Positions 15,034 through 27,500 of a stretch of DNA of 64,000 bases are shown here, piece after piece. Numbering within the stretch: position 1 is the stretch's first letter; every line of letters begins with the position of its first letter. Origin of the DNA: Hybos culiciformis (Eukaryota > Arthropoda > Insecta > Diptera > Hybotidae); contig OZ023273.1 in the NCBI GenBank assembly GCA_964007475.1, positions 34,780,436 through 34,844,435 of the forward strand, given 5' to 3'. The position numbers and the translations under genes are program-made. The notes beneath the pieces were generated by a model that was not told the origin of the DNA, searched no databases, and saw only the letters and a list, made by a program, of their open reading frames with translations.

Positions 15034-16587
15034 ACTATTTAAGATAAATATTAGATAGGTACCCAAAGCTTTAAATCATTTTTTCTGCTATTTGCATTTA
15101 AATCCTACAATTTTTAACATATTTTTTTTATTTTTTTTAAATAATATTGTATAGTTATTGTTAATTTACTAAATATTTTCGAAACAGAACAAAATTCTTG
15201 AAATATAAAAAAAAATTAATTCTTGGGAATTTGAAGTTTATCATATTAAAAGTCTGATTGTTTTTTAGTAAAATTATTTATTATGAAAAGTAAGATAAAA
15301 TTGATTTCTTTTTATCGTGTATCTAAAATTTTTACCTTTCAAATAAAATATAAATTGGTTTTAATAATATATAGATATGGTCAATTAAAAAAGATAAACC
15401 TTGTATCCTCGCTTTGTATTCCATTAAGAATTTTATTTTCATTTAACCTTTTTAATTAAATAAAGTTAAAAATTTCAATTTTTAATTTATTGTTTAGCTT
15501 TTTATTATCTTAAATAGATGTAGTAAATTCAAATTATTAAATTTGGGTACAAACACAAAAAAAGGTAAATATTTATTAACGTTTGTCAGTTTGGGGGACG
15601 GTTTAATAAAAAAGAACTTTAAGTTTTAATAAAATTTGAAGGTGGCATTTGATATTATTTCATTTAAACCCTCCTAACAAATTTTTGTTCTATGATAAAT
15701 ACATAAATATTGAAAATAAATATTGAAAGCTCATTTAGTTGTTTTAATATAGTGATAAGTGATATTGAGACTAATATCACTGTACTGTTTCTTGTAAATA
15801 TTGGTAGGATCAGTAATACTATCATTATGATTATTACCTAAGTCTTTAGTAGGATAAGTCTTTAGTGACGAGTTGTAAAGGTCTCTCATATTTTACGTAT
15901 GATTGGAATTATATTCTTTAATTATATGAGTATATGCAGTACATACAGAAGTTCTATCAATAACTTATATATAGGCTTTCTTTTCTAAGTGTTAGTTACG
16001 GTACTGTATAAAGATTTTTAAAACACTTAAAATAACTTAAATACATAAAAGTATTTTAGGCCGCCAAAAGAACATCTAATGAAAAACACCTAAACAGTAC
16101 GGAATTTCTTTTTTAACAAAAACTAAAACACAAAAACGATTTTCTTTAAACTTTATAATAAAATTGAAAATTTGACCTTTTTCGTAATAAATTCTAATGA
16201 GTTTTCTTTTTATCATATCTAATTTGATTAATTTTATTTCATTCAATCAGAATTTATTAAAAAGGTTTACAATATAAATATATATATGTACAAGCATATC
16301 TTTCATTTAACAATCTATTCGTAGCATAAAAAAAAATAGATTTAATTAATATTCTTATTAGTATTTTAAAAGATCAAAAGTTTGTGAAACTGCTACTTAT
16401 TTAAATTTATTAGTTTTATTAAATTTTTATATTAATGAGATACTTTTGTAAAACAGTATTTTAATGTCAAATTTTAAAAATAAATTTAATTTGTAAATAT
16501 TTTATTTTTTCATAATTGGTCGAATTTTCCTTTTAAAGAGATAAATTAAATTAATCAGAATTAACATGATAGTTCTGCTAATTGGAT
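15034..16587. other. No gene recognised
   Basis: AT-rich sequence without supported coding, RNA or repeat features. Confidence 0.5.
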
Positions 16588-16787
16588 NNNNNNNNNNNNN
16601 NNNNNNNNNNNNNNNNNNNNNNNNNNNNNNNNNNNNNNNNNNNNNNNNNNNNNNNNNNNNNNNNNNNNNNNNNNNNNNNNNNNNNNNNNNNNNNNNNNNN
16701 NNNNNNNNNNNNNNNNNNNNNNNNNNNNNNNNNNNNNNNNNNNNNNNNNNNNNNNNNNNNNNNNNNNNNNNNNNNNNNNNNNNNNNN
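16588..16787. other. Assembly gap of 200 N
   Basis: Exactly 200 consecutive N, probably a placeholder of fixed size; the true gap length is unknown. An A run directly follows it, suggesting a low-complexity or repeat break. Confidence 0.98.
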
Positions 16788-17172
16788 AAAAAAAAGTAAA
16801 AATCAAGGGAAAAGTATTCTATAATTAGATGTAGAAATTAGTGTGAAAAGAATATTAAAAATAGAGGATGAAGAAAATAGAATTAAGCCACCAAGGGAAT
16901 ATAAGTATTCTAAAAATAAAAATATGGAAATCTAATTTTTCAAAATTATCTTTCTTTTTTAATTAATAAAATTATAAATTATATTAAATATTTTTTAATG
17001 TTGTATTAACACTAGATAAACCATTTAAAATGTTTGAAATAAAAAAAAATATTTGCATATTTATCGCATAAAACATGCTAGGATCAAGATTTTCAAGAAT
17101 TGAAAAAAGTTTTGCTTATAAAGTGCACTACGGGGAATCCACTGGTGCTGGTATAATCGAATAACAGTGTAT

Positions 17173-17332
17173 AAGAGGATGTAAAAATATTCATTTCTTT
17201 GATTCAAGGTTTTATATCGTCTACTTAGTATAATAATAGTGTTTGATATAAATAACTATTATACACTATTATTATACTGAGCAGACGATATAAAACCTTG
17301 AATCGAAGAAATAAATATTTTTACATCCTCTT
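17173..17332. repeat. Long hairpin: 70-bp inverted repeat with 20-bp loop
   Basis: Arms 17173-17242 and 17263-17332 are reverse complements at 66 of 70 positions by my alignment, running from aagaggatgtaaaaatatt inward to aatagtgt. The loop is 17243-17262. Such near-perfect arms suggest a recent foldback insertion or MITE, or a hairpin-RNA source if transcribed. No target duplication or open frame is visible. Confidence 0.85.
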
Positions 17333-18593
17333 GAACCTAAACATTCCATTTTCCTGTAAATATTTTTTTGTAGCTAGTTTTTTAAAATATTATTATATAG
17401 TTGTACATATAGCAACATAGTAAAATGAGATTTACTGGCCTATAATATTTCTTTATTTGACATGGTTGAAGAAAGTGTAAACAAATAAATAAATTTATTA
17501 TTTTGAACTGTGTTTTGCAGAATATTTTTGAACCGACAAAATTGCATTATTATTTGATATTAAAAAAATGAAGTGAGGCTATAAGGACAATATTTTTTTT
17601 TTTTTTAACTTGTCGAACTTCGAAGCTTTATTGAGCCTTGAGAAATCTATTGGAAAAATGCCAACAGATAATTTTATAATACTGTTATAATTTTTCGTTG
17701 TATTGCTATAAGTAATTAAATTAACTGGACCTGGGGACATTGTGTTATCTTGATGGAAAAAAAGATACTGATTTCTATAAGGTATTAATACGTTTTGATT
17801 TGACTAAGGATTAAAAAGCTTTAAATTTGTACAAGCTTAAAAATATCTAGCTGTATAATAATGTAAATCTGATATATACTTAATGTGCGAAAGATAGATC
17901 AATTTAAATCATAACATCATAATATCTAAAACAGATGGATTTATTCACAATAATCATTTGCTATGTTCCAATATTGAACAAATTGAATTGAAATATTTAT
18001 TATGCATATAAAAGTTAACTAATTGTTATTTTTTTCGATTAATGCGGTATTGGTTTTTAATGAATGTATTAAATTTAAATTACACAAATTTCATTGATCA
18101 TTAAATTTTTTATTTTTCTCCATCAATTTTTATTTGTTTTTTTTTCAATTTATATTTACTTTAAAAAAAAAAAGTAACAATTTCGTTCTGCAAATGTTGG
18201 GCTAAAAAATGAAAAGAAGCTTTTTTTTTTAATGTTCCTTAGTATCATGTGATTTATATTAAAGTATTTTGCTAAGAAAATATCGTTCACACTCTAACTA
18301 TTATTAAGAGGTATTTTTCAAATTTTATTCTAAGGAATTTCTAAGAGTTATCATAGTGTTCACTTTAGGATATTTCAAAGCTTAAGTATCTATTTATCAT
18401 TGTTCTCATGTTCAAATAAATGTACCCTACATTAATAATAAGTAAAGTATTATATATCATGAAATTTAAATAATGGCCATACTTTATATATCTCTAAATT
18501 CAACTTAGCTTTATCACCTTTTATTATAATGATTATGATTTAAGACTCCAGATAAAAATTATTAGAAAATTTATTTATTTTTACTGACAGCAT

Positions 18594-20153
18594 ACACCCA
18601 AATCGTTTGGAACCGGTCCAATTTGTCTAGGCTCAGTATGCTCAGAAGGCTGATGAGCTTTTTTTTTTTTTTGTCACATGAAAAAAATCACAAGGTGTAT
18701 ATGCCGAAAAAAATTTGACTTTGTTACGTCACAGTAATGATATTTCAAATACACGCTCTGGAACAGCAAAATGCATTAGGAATTTGAAATTCAGTAATTT
18801 AAATTCTTTTCGATTAATGGCCTATTGTTTAATTTTTTTTTTTAAACTATTATTTTTAAGAACTTTTAATTTTCTCGACAAAACTATCTAGTTGAAAATA
18901 GACATTTGTAAGGGAAATGAGTGCATCAATTTTCTGCAACTAACTGCAACTAACTAAGCAAATTTTATTATTGTTCGACTTCGGAAGTAAACAATTAAAT
19001 GTCAGTTACAAAAAAAATATTTGAATTTAAAATTTATTTTAAAAACAGAATAAGTGAATTTTGTAGTGAAAAATGGTTAAAAACTGAATAATAAAAAATT
19101 GTAAAGTGAATTAAAACAGTAAATAATCCCATTTTTAAAGTGCCTAAGCCGAAAAAAGTGAGACGCAAATGAGAAAATGTTTTGGGAAAAATTATAAATT
19201 AATAAATGTAAACAACATAAGGGACTAACCTAGCGGTGTTAAATTTTCATACGTTACTTCATACGTTTTTTAAACAGAACTTTCCAAAAAATATAACCTT
19301 TTCCAAAAAATTTTAAAGGGCCATAACTCCGAAATGGGGGCCTTCCTGCAAAAACTGTTTCGGATTTAACATTTTAGGGACCACCTGTATTACCTACCCA
19401 AAAATAGGGCAAATCGGGCACAAAAAAAATTGTTCCATACAGAAATGTATGAAACTTTGGAGGGCCCTATCTCCAAATGGGGACTTTGCCCCAAGAAATG
19501 ATTTCAGTTTTGGGAGTTTGGGCACCGCCTCTACCCCCCCACCAAGTTTTAGCCCTTTCTGAGAGGTTCAAGGAAACTGTAGTTACGCCAGCTTTTTTAA
19601 TCAAAACGTGCTGACGTCAATTAGTCAATTATTTATTCAAAAACTAAACCATACCTTAATATTTAAAGTATACCTTAATAAAGTTAATATTTACATAAAA
19701 AAGTAGTGTTTACAACATGAAATAACAAAAAAATATCACAATATTAAAATTTGCACATTTTTTGAATCTCTTTTTTCATGAAATAATTAATTCTTAAATT
19801 TCTTGATTCACTTAATGTATTAAATGAAAAGCTTAATCAAGGAGTTTAAAGTTACTAAAACATTATGAAAATAATACTAATTGAGCCTCCTACACACATA
19901 ATTTTATCATTAATAGTCACACTTTCTACATTTGTACAAATCTACTTGTGAAATCAGAATTACGGTGTACAGGGTAGGAAATAAGATCATATGAAAATCA
20001 GAATGTAAACTATTTTCGCTTTATATAAAAACTTGTAGATTCCACTTTTATTTATACCACTTTAAAAATGCACAAGTAACGACAACCCCTAATAGATTAT
20101 TAAAATGCGGACCGCGGTCCAAACCGTCCAACAAATGCAAACAGTTTGGGTGT
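18594..20153. mobile_element. Candidate TIR element, about 1.56 kb, degenerate ends
   Basis: The left end starts ACACCCAAATCGTTTGGA and the right end, reverse-complemented, starts ACACCCAAACTGTTTGCA; further inside, both carry GGACCG/CCGGTCC-type palindromes (left near 18611, right near 20108). GC content is higher than in flanking DNA. No convincing target duplication or transposase frame is seen, so the ends and superfamily are uncertain. Confidence 0.35.
19318..19555. repeat. Diverged tandem pair of about 93-bp units, GC-rich
   Basis: Units 19318-19410 and 19462-19555 share a pattern beginning gggcc...tctcc/actcc..aaatgggg, then a cct/ctaccc stretch, and ending near agggc/agccc. They lie inside the candidate element 18594-20153 and form the most GC-rich patch in this part of the window. 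No open frame with a recognisable family was found. Confidence 0.45.
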
Positions 20154-20660
20154 CTAATATACATGTTTGGTTGTATTTGGATTAATCACATTGAAATAAA
20201 CAAACCAGAGTCTCAATTACGTATAAAATTAATAATTGAAGATTTTTACCCAATAAAGTTTTTATCATATTTTAAAAATAGACACTTTTTAAATCATTTT
20301 CTTAAATATTTTCCATAAATTTATTACGGAATACGGAGACAACTAAAAAGAAAACTTTTTTTACAAATAGAAGAAAAAAAAAATTAAAGTTTAGTAATAG
20401 CTAAAAATCAAAGTCGGGTTAGGAATGACGTATAATTTTGAAACAGTCGGTATTTGGCTTTAATTTTAAATAATTATGATCAGGCCAATTCAAGTTATTT
20501 AATATGAACGTACAATAAATTCAAAACTAAGTTAAATTTTATAATACAAGAATTAAACTCATTTTTATATCGAAATAAGATTAAGACAACTATAAAACGT
20601 TCGATTTTATTTGTAACCAAGGTACCTTGTTTGGTTAAAACCTCGTTTAACTATAGTTAA

Positions 20661-20720
20661 AAGCTTGGACCAGTGCTATTCATATAAATAAAGCTTGGAC
20701 CAGTGCTATTCATATAAATA
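20661..20720. repeat. Perfect 30-bp tandem duplication
   Basis: The unit aagcttggaccagtgctatt plus catataaata occurs twice head to tail (20661-20690, 20691-20720), identical in both copies. It ends 16 bases before the target duplication of the neighbouring hAT-type element. Confidence 0.95.
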
Positions 20721-20757
20721 AAAGTGCGCTCATAATATTATGACTAGACTGCGGATT

Positions 20758-20912
20758 TATATGCAATTGCATATTCGTACAGGAGTAACCTAGAAGAAAA
20801 AGAGAAACAGCTAAGTACGTTTGGTGTAAAAACAAATTATTTCAAATATATTTATATCTGCATATTCGCATATACTGCATATTTTTGCATATTTGCATAT
20901 TTTGCATATCAA
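20758..20912. repeat. Left subterminal GCATAT repeat cluster of the hAT-type element
   Basis: Several copies of gcatat/tgcatattt spaced at about 10 bases (for example tttgcatattttgcatatc). The matching cluster lies at 22376-22475 near the other end, so these probably are transposase-binding sites. Confidence 0.6.
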
Positions 20913-22375
20913 CGTATATTTTATTATCGTCCACGAATCAGGAATATGTCCTATCACGAAGTTTTGCCACTTTTGAGGTAATGATGCATTATTATGTATA
21001 TTTTGATGACGCGTCGATCAGTCGTACTCAGAAAAATTAGAAAAAATCCATTACATGCTTTTTTAGCACAATTAAAAAATGTACTATCAATTTGACACAC
21101 ATTTTTGTAAGGGAAAAAGTACTATGTACCTCCAATTACTTCTGAACAAAGTGTCCGCTTACGGGCCAAAAATACATTTGGTTTTTTTTAGGATATATTC
21201 CTGTTTCATGGACGATATCTTGTTTTATGTCTTGTGAAGTTAAGAAATTAAGTATTATTGTTTCATTAGTAGTAATAAATATTATAAGACTGGCAGTCGG
21301 GCATACTTGGCAAATGCCCGGTGGGCCCATAGTTTTTTTTTAATATTATATATTCTTTACAAGCTTACGAAACTAGAATTCAAAGTAATATTTTAATAAT
21401 TTAATTATCCAAGAAGGAATTCTCTAAATTAAACAATTCCTTCTTTAAGCTATTGGGGCCGATTTCATAAAAAGAATTTCTTTAAATAAGTTTTTGTTTG
21501 CTTTTTAATTAGCAAAATCGAGTAGTATCTATCAGTCTTGAATATTTGCGCTAACCGTATTTGAAAAAAAAAAAACAAAAAAGTGAATTATTTTTAATTT
21601 TTATTTTTATATGTAAAGTAAAATTATTTGAATTGTTTTTTTTTTTTTTTTGAATTTAAATATAGTTTATTATTTACTGTTTTTGGGCATTTTTTTATTT
21701 AAAAATTTTTCTCTTCTCGCTAGCCTAGTTCCTGTTGAAATGCCCGGGCCTAATTTTTGTGCCAGTCCGCTGCTGATTACGGCATAGTACTTCCTGCCGA
21801 ATTTTAAAACACACTATCAAAAATAATGCGCGAAATCGACGATAAAAAAGGGATTCGCTGAAATAAATTTACTAAAATTTGTATTGATTTGTTTTTTAAA
21901 TTTTGAAGTCTGGTTTTGAAAATTTGTTGTTGTTGCTTGTAGTAGTCAATATTTCGTCGAAAAGGTAACAATTTTTGATGTGTTCTGGCGATATTTTTTA
22001 TTAAATTTGTGAAAAGTATTGTGAAAATGTTAAATGTAACTTAGAAAAATGTGTAGTTCTTTTGTCGTGAAAGTGAATTATTTGATAAGTTTTTTCAGTT
22101 ACCAAAAAATTAATCAAAAAAATCATCAAACGCCGCTAAAGAAGTATAAACTTCAAAAATTACAAAATTGTTTTTTAATGTTTTTGAATCGGTCTTATTT
22201 GTTTTAATAGAAACTAAAACGTTTTTGGAAACGGTATTACTTTAAATGAATTGTTTTAGCAGCATCAATTTGAATCGATTTGAATTATAATTGAATATTT
22301 TTATCAATTGAATAACTAATTTTAGTGCGAAATAATAATTTTTTTTTAATAATTGTTTTTTTCTCTAATGAAATT

Positions 22376-22475
22376 TTCTGCATATTTTGCATGTGTTTGC
22401 ATATATTTGCATATTTTGTGCATATTTGCTGCATATGCACTTGCATAAATTTTGCATAAAAAATGCATATTTCGA
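22376..22475. repeat. Right subterminal GCATAT repeat cluster of the hAT-type element
   Basis: At least seven copies of gcata(t) variants in about 100 bases, ending aatgcatatttcg, inside the right terminus of the element. Confidence 0.6.
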
Positions 22476-23826
22476 TATGTTAACGAAAATCTCTTTTACT
22501 ATTTATTAGAAGACGATATTGAAAGTATATTCCTTTTTTAACCTGAAAACAAAAAATTGCATATAAATCTGCAGTCTAATTATGACCAAACAAAAATTTA
22601 ATATAAACAAAATACTTTTATTGACCATCAAAGATTTTATCTTAAGATCAGTGACATCATCACATCCCAAAAAGGAAAGATATTGACAACATCAAAACAA
22701 TGCAAAATTAAAAATGAGCAGATCTACTCTATTTCCGATGTGAGTAATGAATAATAAAATACATAATTTGTTCACTTTGACAATTAATTTTCACAGCCAG
22801 AAGTAACTTTCGAATCTTTTGATTATAAAATTAAAATTAAAACGGAGTATAGACGACAATCTAATTACATAAAAAAAAAGATTTTTTTTTTAAAACATTT
22901 TATTGATTTTTGTATTTTACAATAAAGTGAAAAATATATAAAAGTGTTTTTTTCTGTTTACATTAGGTTGCAAAAAAAGAACTGAATTCTGAATTTTGTA
23001 TTTGTATTTGCTTGCTATTGTTATTACATATAACATTGATTGGCCACGATCGCAAGTAGTAGGTGTCTGTACTTTCATTGGTACATGACTATATGAAGTC
23101 ATCTTTCATCCTGTCATACAATATGTTATTGGGACGAGTTAATTCGAGTTAATACAATAAATTTTAAGAAATAGATGAAAATATCGTTAATTTCTTCTTA
23201 CTGGGAAGGATTTAAAAACAGTAAAAAATGAACAATAGGAAAATTGATTTTTTTTCTTGATTAAAATATATATATTTTCTTGATATCCTTTTAAAATGAG
23301 TAGATAGATACAATAATTTTATTATACAAAGATCAGAAATTGATTGTAAAGAATTTGTTTGTAGACCTAATAAATGTTCATACTTGTATTATTCGAATTT
23401 ATTTATTTTTTTTTCACTTAAAATTAGTTCATTTATGTTCTCTGTTGTTTTTGAAAAATTTACATTTTTATAAGCATGTTATTTGTTCATCAAATATTGT
23501 TAACAGCATGAGTAAATTAGGTTGATGTATCTTTAAAAAGATTTTTTTTTTTTACAAATTAGGTATTTTAAAATTGATGGGAATGACTTTCAATTTTTTA
23601 TTTATGTCAATAGGTGGGAGTGGTTCATGATTTCATTATTTTCAGAAAAATTCTTATGTGTTCTCAAAAATAAAATCAGTATTATAATAAATGTTTAAAT
23701 AAAATTAATTGTGTAATTGATTCAATGTATAGTATATGTATACTTAGTTTGATTAAAAAATGTAACATTTATAAAATAGATACAACAAAAAAGAAATTTC
23801 TTCAAATTTAGCATAATTTTATTGTA

Positions 23827-24505
23827 CAGTGAAACTTGTCTAAGATGGAAACCTCAAGAGAGTGGAAAATATTTTCGTTTTAAACATATTTCCACAGTTA
23901 ACAAATTTATTATTCTTAATGTTATGTGTACATATGTGTACAAGTAATACATTTGGTTTATTAAACTTTAGTTTTTAATTACAAATTCAGACAGCACTAT
24001 ACACATATATTAAGAAACTTTTAAGGGCACATTTTATATTCCATAGTTGTTGTCGTTTCAATCATCTTCTCATCTCCTCTTTGAATGAAAAACTCTTTAA
24101 GGGCCCATAGCTTGTTTATCAGTGTTATTCTCATCTTAAAAATCGTAGTAATCTTCTAGTTTAGATCTACATTCATTTCTTCAGCTTTATATGTTTCAGC
24201 ACCGTTAAAAATTGTAAGAAACTTTACGTCCATATTTAACATGATTTGGATTTATGCTCTTAAAAACAGGATGTAAAAAGATTAAAATAGATCAATTAAA
24301 GAATAAATCGTCAACATTTTAAACAAAAAACATATTATTTATTTTTTCCCTTTTATATTAGGTTTCCTACCATTAAAATATGATATAAAATCTGTTCGTT
24401 TCGGTCTTAAGGTATTTTCCGTTTTACACGGGTTGTTTTAAATGAAAAGATTAATAATTACGAAAATGTTCGGTTTACAGTTTCCGTCTTAAGCAGGCTT
24501 TACTG
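23827..24505. mobile_element. Tc1/mariner- or pogo-like TIR element, 679 bp, non-autonomous
   Basis: Left end CAGTGAAACTTGTCTAAGAT, right end (reverse complement) CAGTAAAGCCTGCTTAAGAC, matching at 20 of 26 positions over the terminal 26 bp. TA dinucleotides flank both ends (23825-23826 and 24506-24507), the target of Tc1/mariner/pogo transposases. CAGTRAAAC-type ends are common in pogo/Tigger-like families. No transposase frame is present. TIR divergence suggests it is older than the hAT-type insertions. Confidence 0.65.
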
Positions 24506-24507
24506 TA

Positions 24508-27500
24508 TTAACTATTATTTAAAAAAAACTGTGTATCAACCAACAAGATTATAATATCAAACCACCAGTAATTTGTTTTTTCTCTACTTGAACACTATCT
24601 TACATAAAATCTTTTTTTAAAACATATTGTGTATTTTATTTATTTTTTACCTTTATTTATTACTTTTGCTGGTATGAAACACATTGAAATTCAGGTTATT
24701 CAATTTCATGAAACTATAGGTCTTGTGATTAGGAAGGACAAACACTTAATTTTATGTTTTTGTGTTCAAAAATTTATGTAATAGGTATTTTGAATCGTAA
24801 TCTCGCAAATTGAAAATACGTCATGAGTTTTATAATTAATTCTCAGTAAATACTGGAAATCAATTTCATTTCTATAACTAACCAAGGAAATATATAAAAT
24901 TGTAAAGAATAATATTTTATTCTAGGTAAAAAAAAAAATAATTTAAGTGGTTATTTTTAATTATAAAAATTTTCCACCTTCTTGATATTAAATGGATGGT
25001 TTCCAGAGTTTAATAGAAAATCATTTATCTTCATAGTACATTTCATTAGAATGACAGGAAACTTTGAAAAATATTTAATTAATGAAAGATTATTACTTTA
25101 ACCTGCTAGGAATATGTATTAATATTAGGATAACGTTTTATAATAGAGTCCGTGAATACTTTTCTAAAGTCTAATAATTGTAATAAACACGAATACAAAA
25201 ATTCTTACAGGCTCATAATACGAATAATGGGACAGATAAAAATGATTTAGATCGGAGACCACTAGTATAAATTCTTATATCAAGGAGACTGTTTAAATTT
25301 TGACAATTAAATTTTGCGGCAATTCTTCTATTACGTAAAGTTTCCAACGTGATTAATCTGCATTTATCAATGTAGGATGAAAAGGGATTAAAATAAACAG
25401 ATCTTAAACAAAGATTTATAAATCTTTTCTAAACACTTTCAATCTTTTTAATATAGATCTGGTATCCAAGTCTCATGTAGGTTGTAGAACAATCATCTCA
25501 ATGTGAGAGTTAAAAGATAAAGGACCCTTAGTATTATCAATCGCATTAAATTTGTTATTAATGCGACTCGTATTTTGTTTTCTAAAGTAAGAAACTATGC
25601 GACAATTCTCAATATTTATCAATGAATCTATCAACTAAATTGGTTTGAATCTCACCATGTTTTAAGATTGTTCAAATCTGTCTAAACCAGGAGGGATCTG
25701 ATGACTCATTAATCACATAGAAAAATTTGAGATCATAGGCATAAGTCAAATGATTACAAAATTTAAAACAAGTATTAATGTCTTTTATCAAAAAAATTCT
25801 TTAGTGATCTTACGCTCAATTCTTTTAGTTAACTAAAAATAAGAACTTACATCCTTCACAGTGCTTATGTTATAACAAATTAATAGCTATGTAATGACAG
25901 TAATTTATGACTCACCTTATGGAAAATACCATAATATTTTGATAGTACATATTGCTAATTATAATTTTGTTATTTATTTAATTAAAAAAAAAAAAATAAA
26001 ATTGAGAAAAAATTAAAAAAGTAAAATAACTAAAATTCTTGATATTTGTATTCAGTGTTGACTTAGGAAAAAAAAAATATTAATTAAATTTAAAAAAAAA
26101 ACATAAAAATAATTTGAACATAAAATCTACAGTTTTTCAACCAATTTTTTTTTTTATTAGAAAATTTAATTTTTGTTATGTGAATGTGGTGAACTGAATT
26201 GAAATCATAATCACATCAGTAACAAGAGTATTCATTTTTTTTGTTTGTTATTAACAGAATATAACTCTGTGAAAAGAAATTGTAAGCACGTAAAAAATTC
26301 TCTTTTCAGCTCTCAGCCAGACGTGATGTTAACGCAAGAATTCATATATTTATTTTTATTTTATTTTATTTTGATTACATATTTTGTTTTGTTGTTACAT
26401 TACAATTTATATTTTATACTTAAGAAAGCATTTCCTTATAAAACTTACATACTATATATATATAAATTTCTTATCATGACATTCAACAAGTAGTGTTTTT
26501 AATTTTTATTTAAAAAAAATAAAAAATATTTGTTTTAATTAAATTTCAGATTTGATGGTTGAATTTTTTTTTATGAAAATTAATTGAAATTTGTATTCTA
26601 ACCTTATCTTTGCACGTTCCATGCGTACGAATTATGCAATAACTATGTTTGTTTAATTTTTTTAAATTTATTTATCAGAAACTGCTATACAGCCTGCTAC
26701 TAACTGGCTCCAGAATAAAGAAATACCCGTAAAAATTCGCTGCAATATACTTTATGTAATTTAGAAAACTTCAATTTACTTCAATCACTCATGCAGATAT
26801 TTCTTATGCTACACAAGTTTTATCGCATTATTATATTACATAGAATATCATTTTATATATTTTTATATGTATTTTTATTCAAATTAGATTTTTACATACC
26901 TTTTTCAGTTATTGCGATTTGTGATATATATATATACCACAAGCAACCATTATATATTATTATTGTCTAGACCTAAACTGTTGTGGACCTTCTGAATTTA
27001 AAGTAATTTTCATTTATGTGCATAGAACAAAAAAAAAAAATTTTTTTTCATCTAATTTTCCAATATTTTCCTGTTTTTTTTTTTTTTTTTTTTTTTTTTA
27101 TAAACAATAGACTTTCAATAGGAAGCAAATATTTTAAAATTCTGAAATTTATATTATACATAAAAAAAATCTAAATTACAAATGCAGTAAAAACTAAACA
27201 AAGATAAATTATTATTTTTGACTGCATAGAGAATAGATTTATAATTTTATTTTTATTTATATTCTAAAGATATAGTATATTTGTGAATCAGACATTATAA
27301 TATTTTTATACCTGTGCAATTTTATATTGTTCCATAATGTTGTATAGTGAAATACGATAAGGCTGGAAGATAATAATTCATGTACCAAAAACAGTCATTC
27401 CAGATCTCGTTTTATAGATTAATATGTTTAAAAAAAAAGAATAAAAAAATAAACAAAACCTGATCAGAAGAAAATTTTCATTCGTTTCATAAGAAGTTTC

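Larger units (their letters stand above)
20745..22578. mobile_element. hAT-type DNA transposon, non-autonomous, 1834 bp
   Basis: Terminal inverted repeats of 24 bp with one mismatch: left starts TAGACTGCGGATTTATATGC, right (reverse complement) TAGACTGCAGATTTATATGC. Perfect 8-bp target duplications ATTATGAC flank it at 20737-20744 and 22579-22586. Eight-bp duplications and TAG-type ends fit the hAT superfamily. Clusters of a GCATAT/TGCATATTT motif sit just inside both ends (about 20758-20912 and 22376-22475), as expected for transposase-binding subterminal repeats. No transposase frame is visible. A possible nested older element (about 21287-21775) has GACTGGCA and ATGCCCGG motifs in opposite orientation at its ends. 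Confidence 0.88.

Noticed and set aside
16561..16824. Three open frames across the N run
   Set aside because: They exist only because unknown bases contain no stops.
21136..21330. 64-codon minus-strand frame inside the hAT-type element
   Set aside because: No similarity to hAT transposase motifs; it seems to be an incidental frame across a nested repeat.
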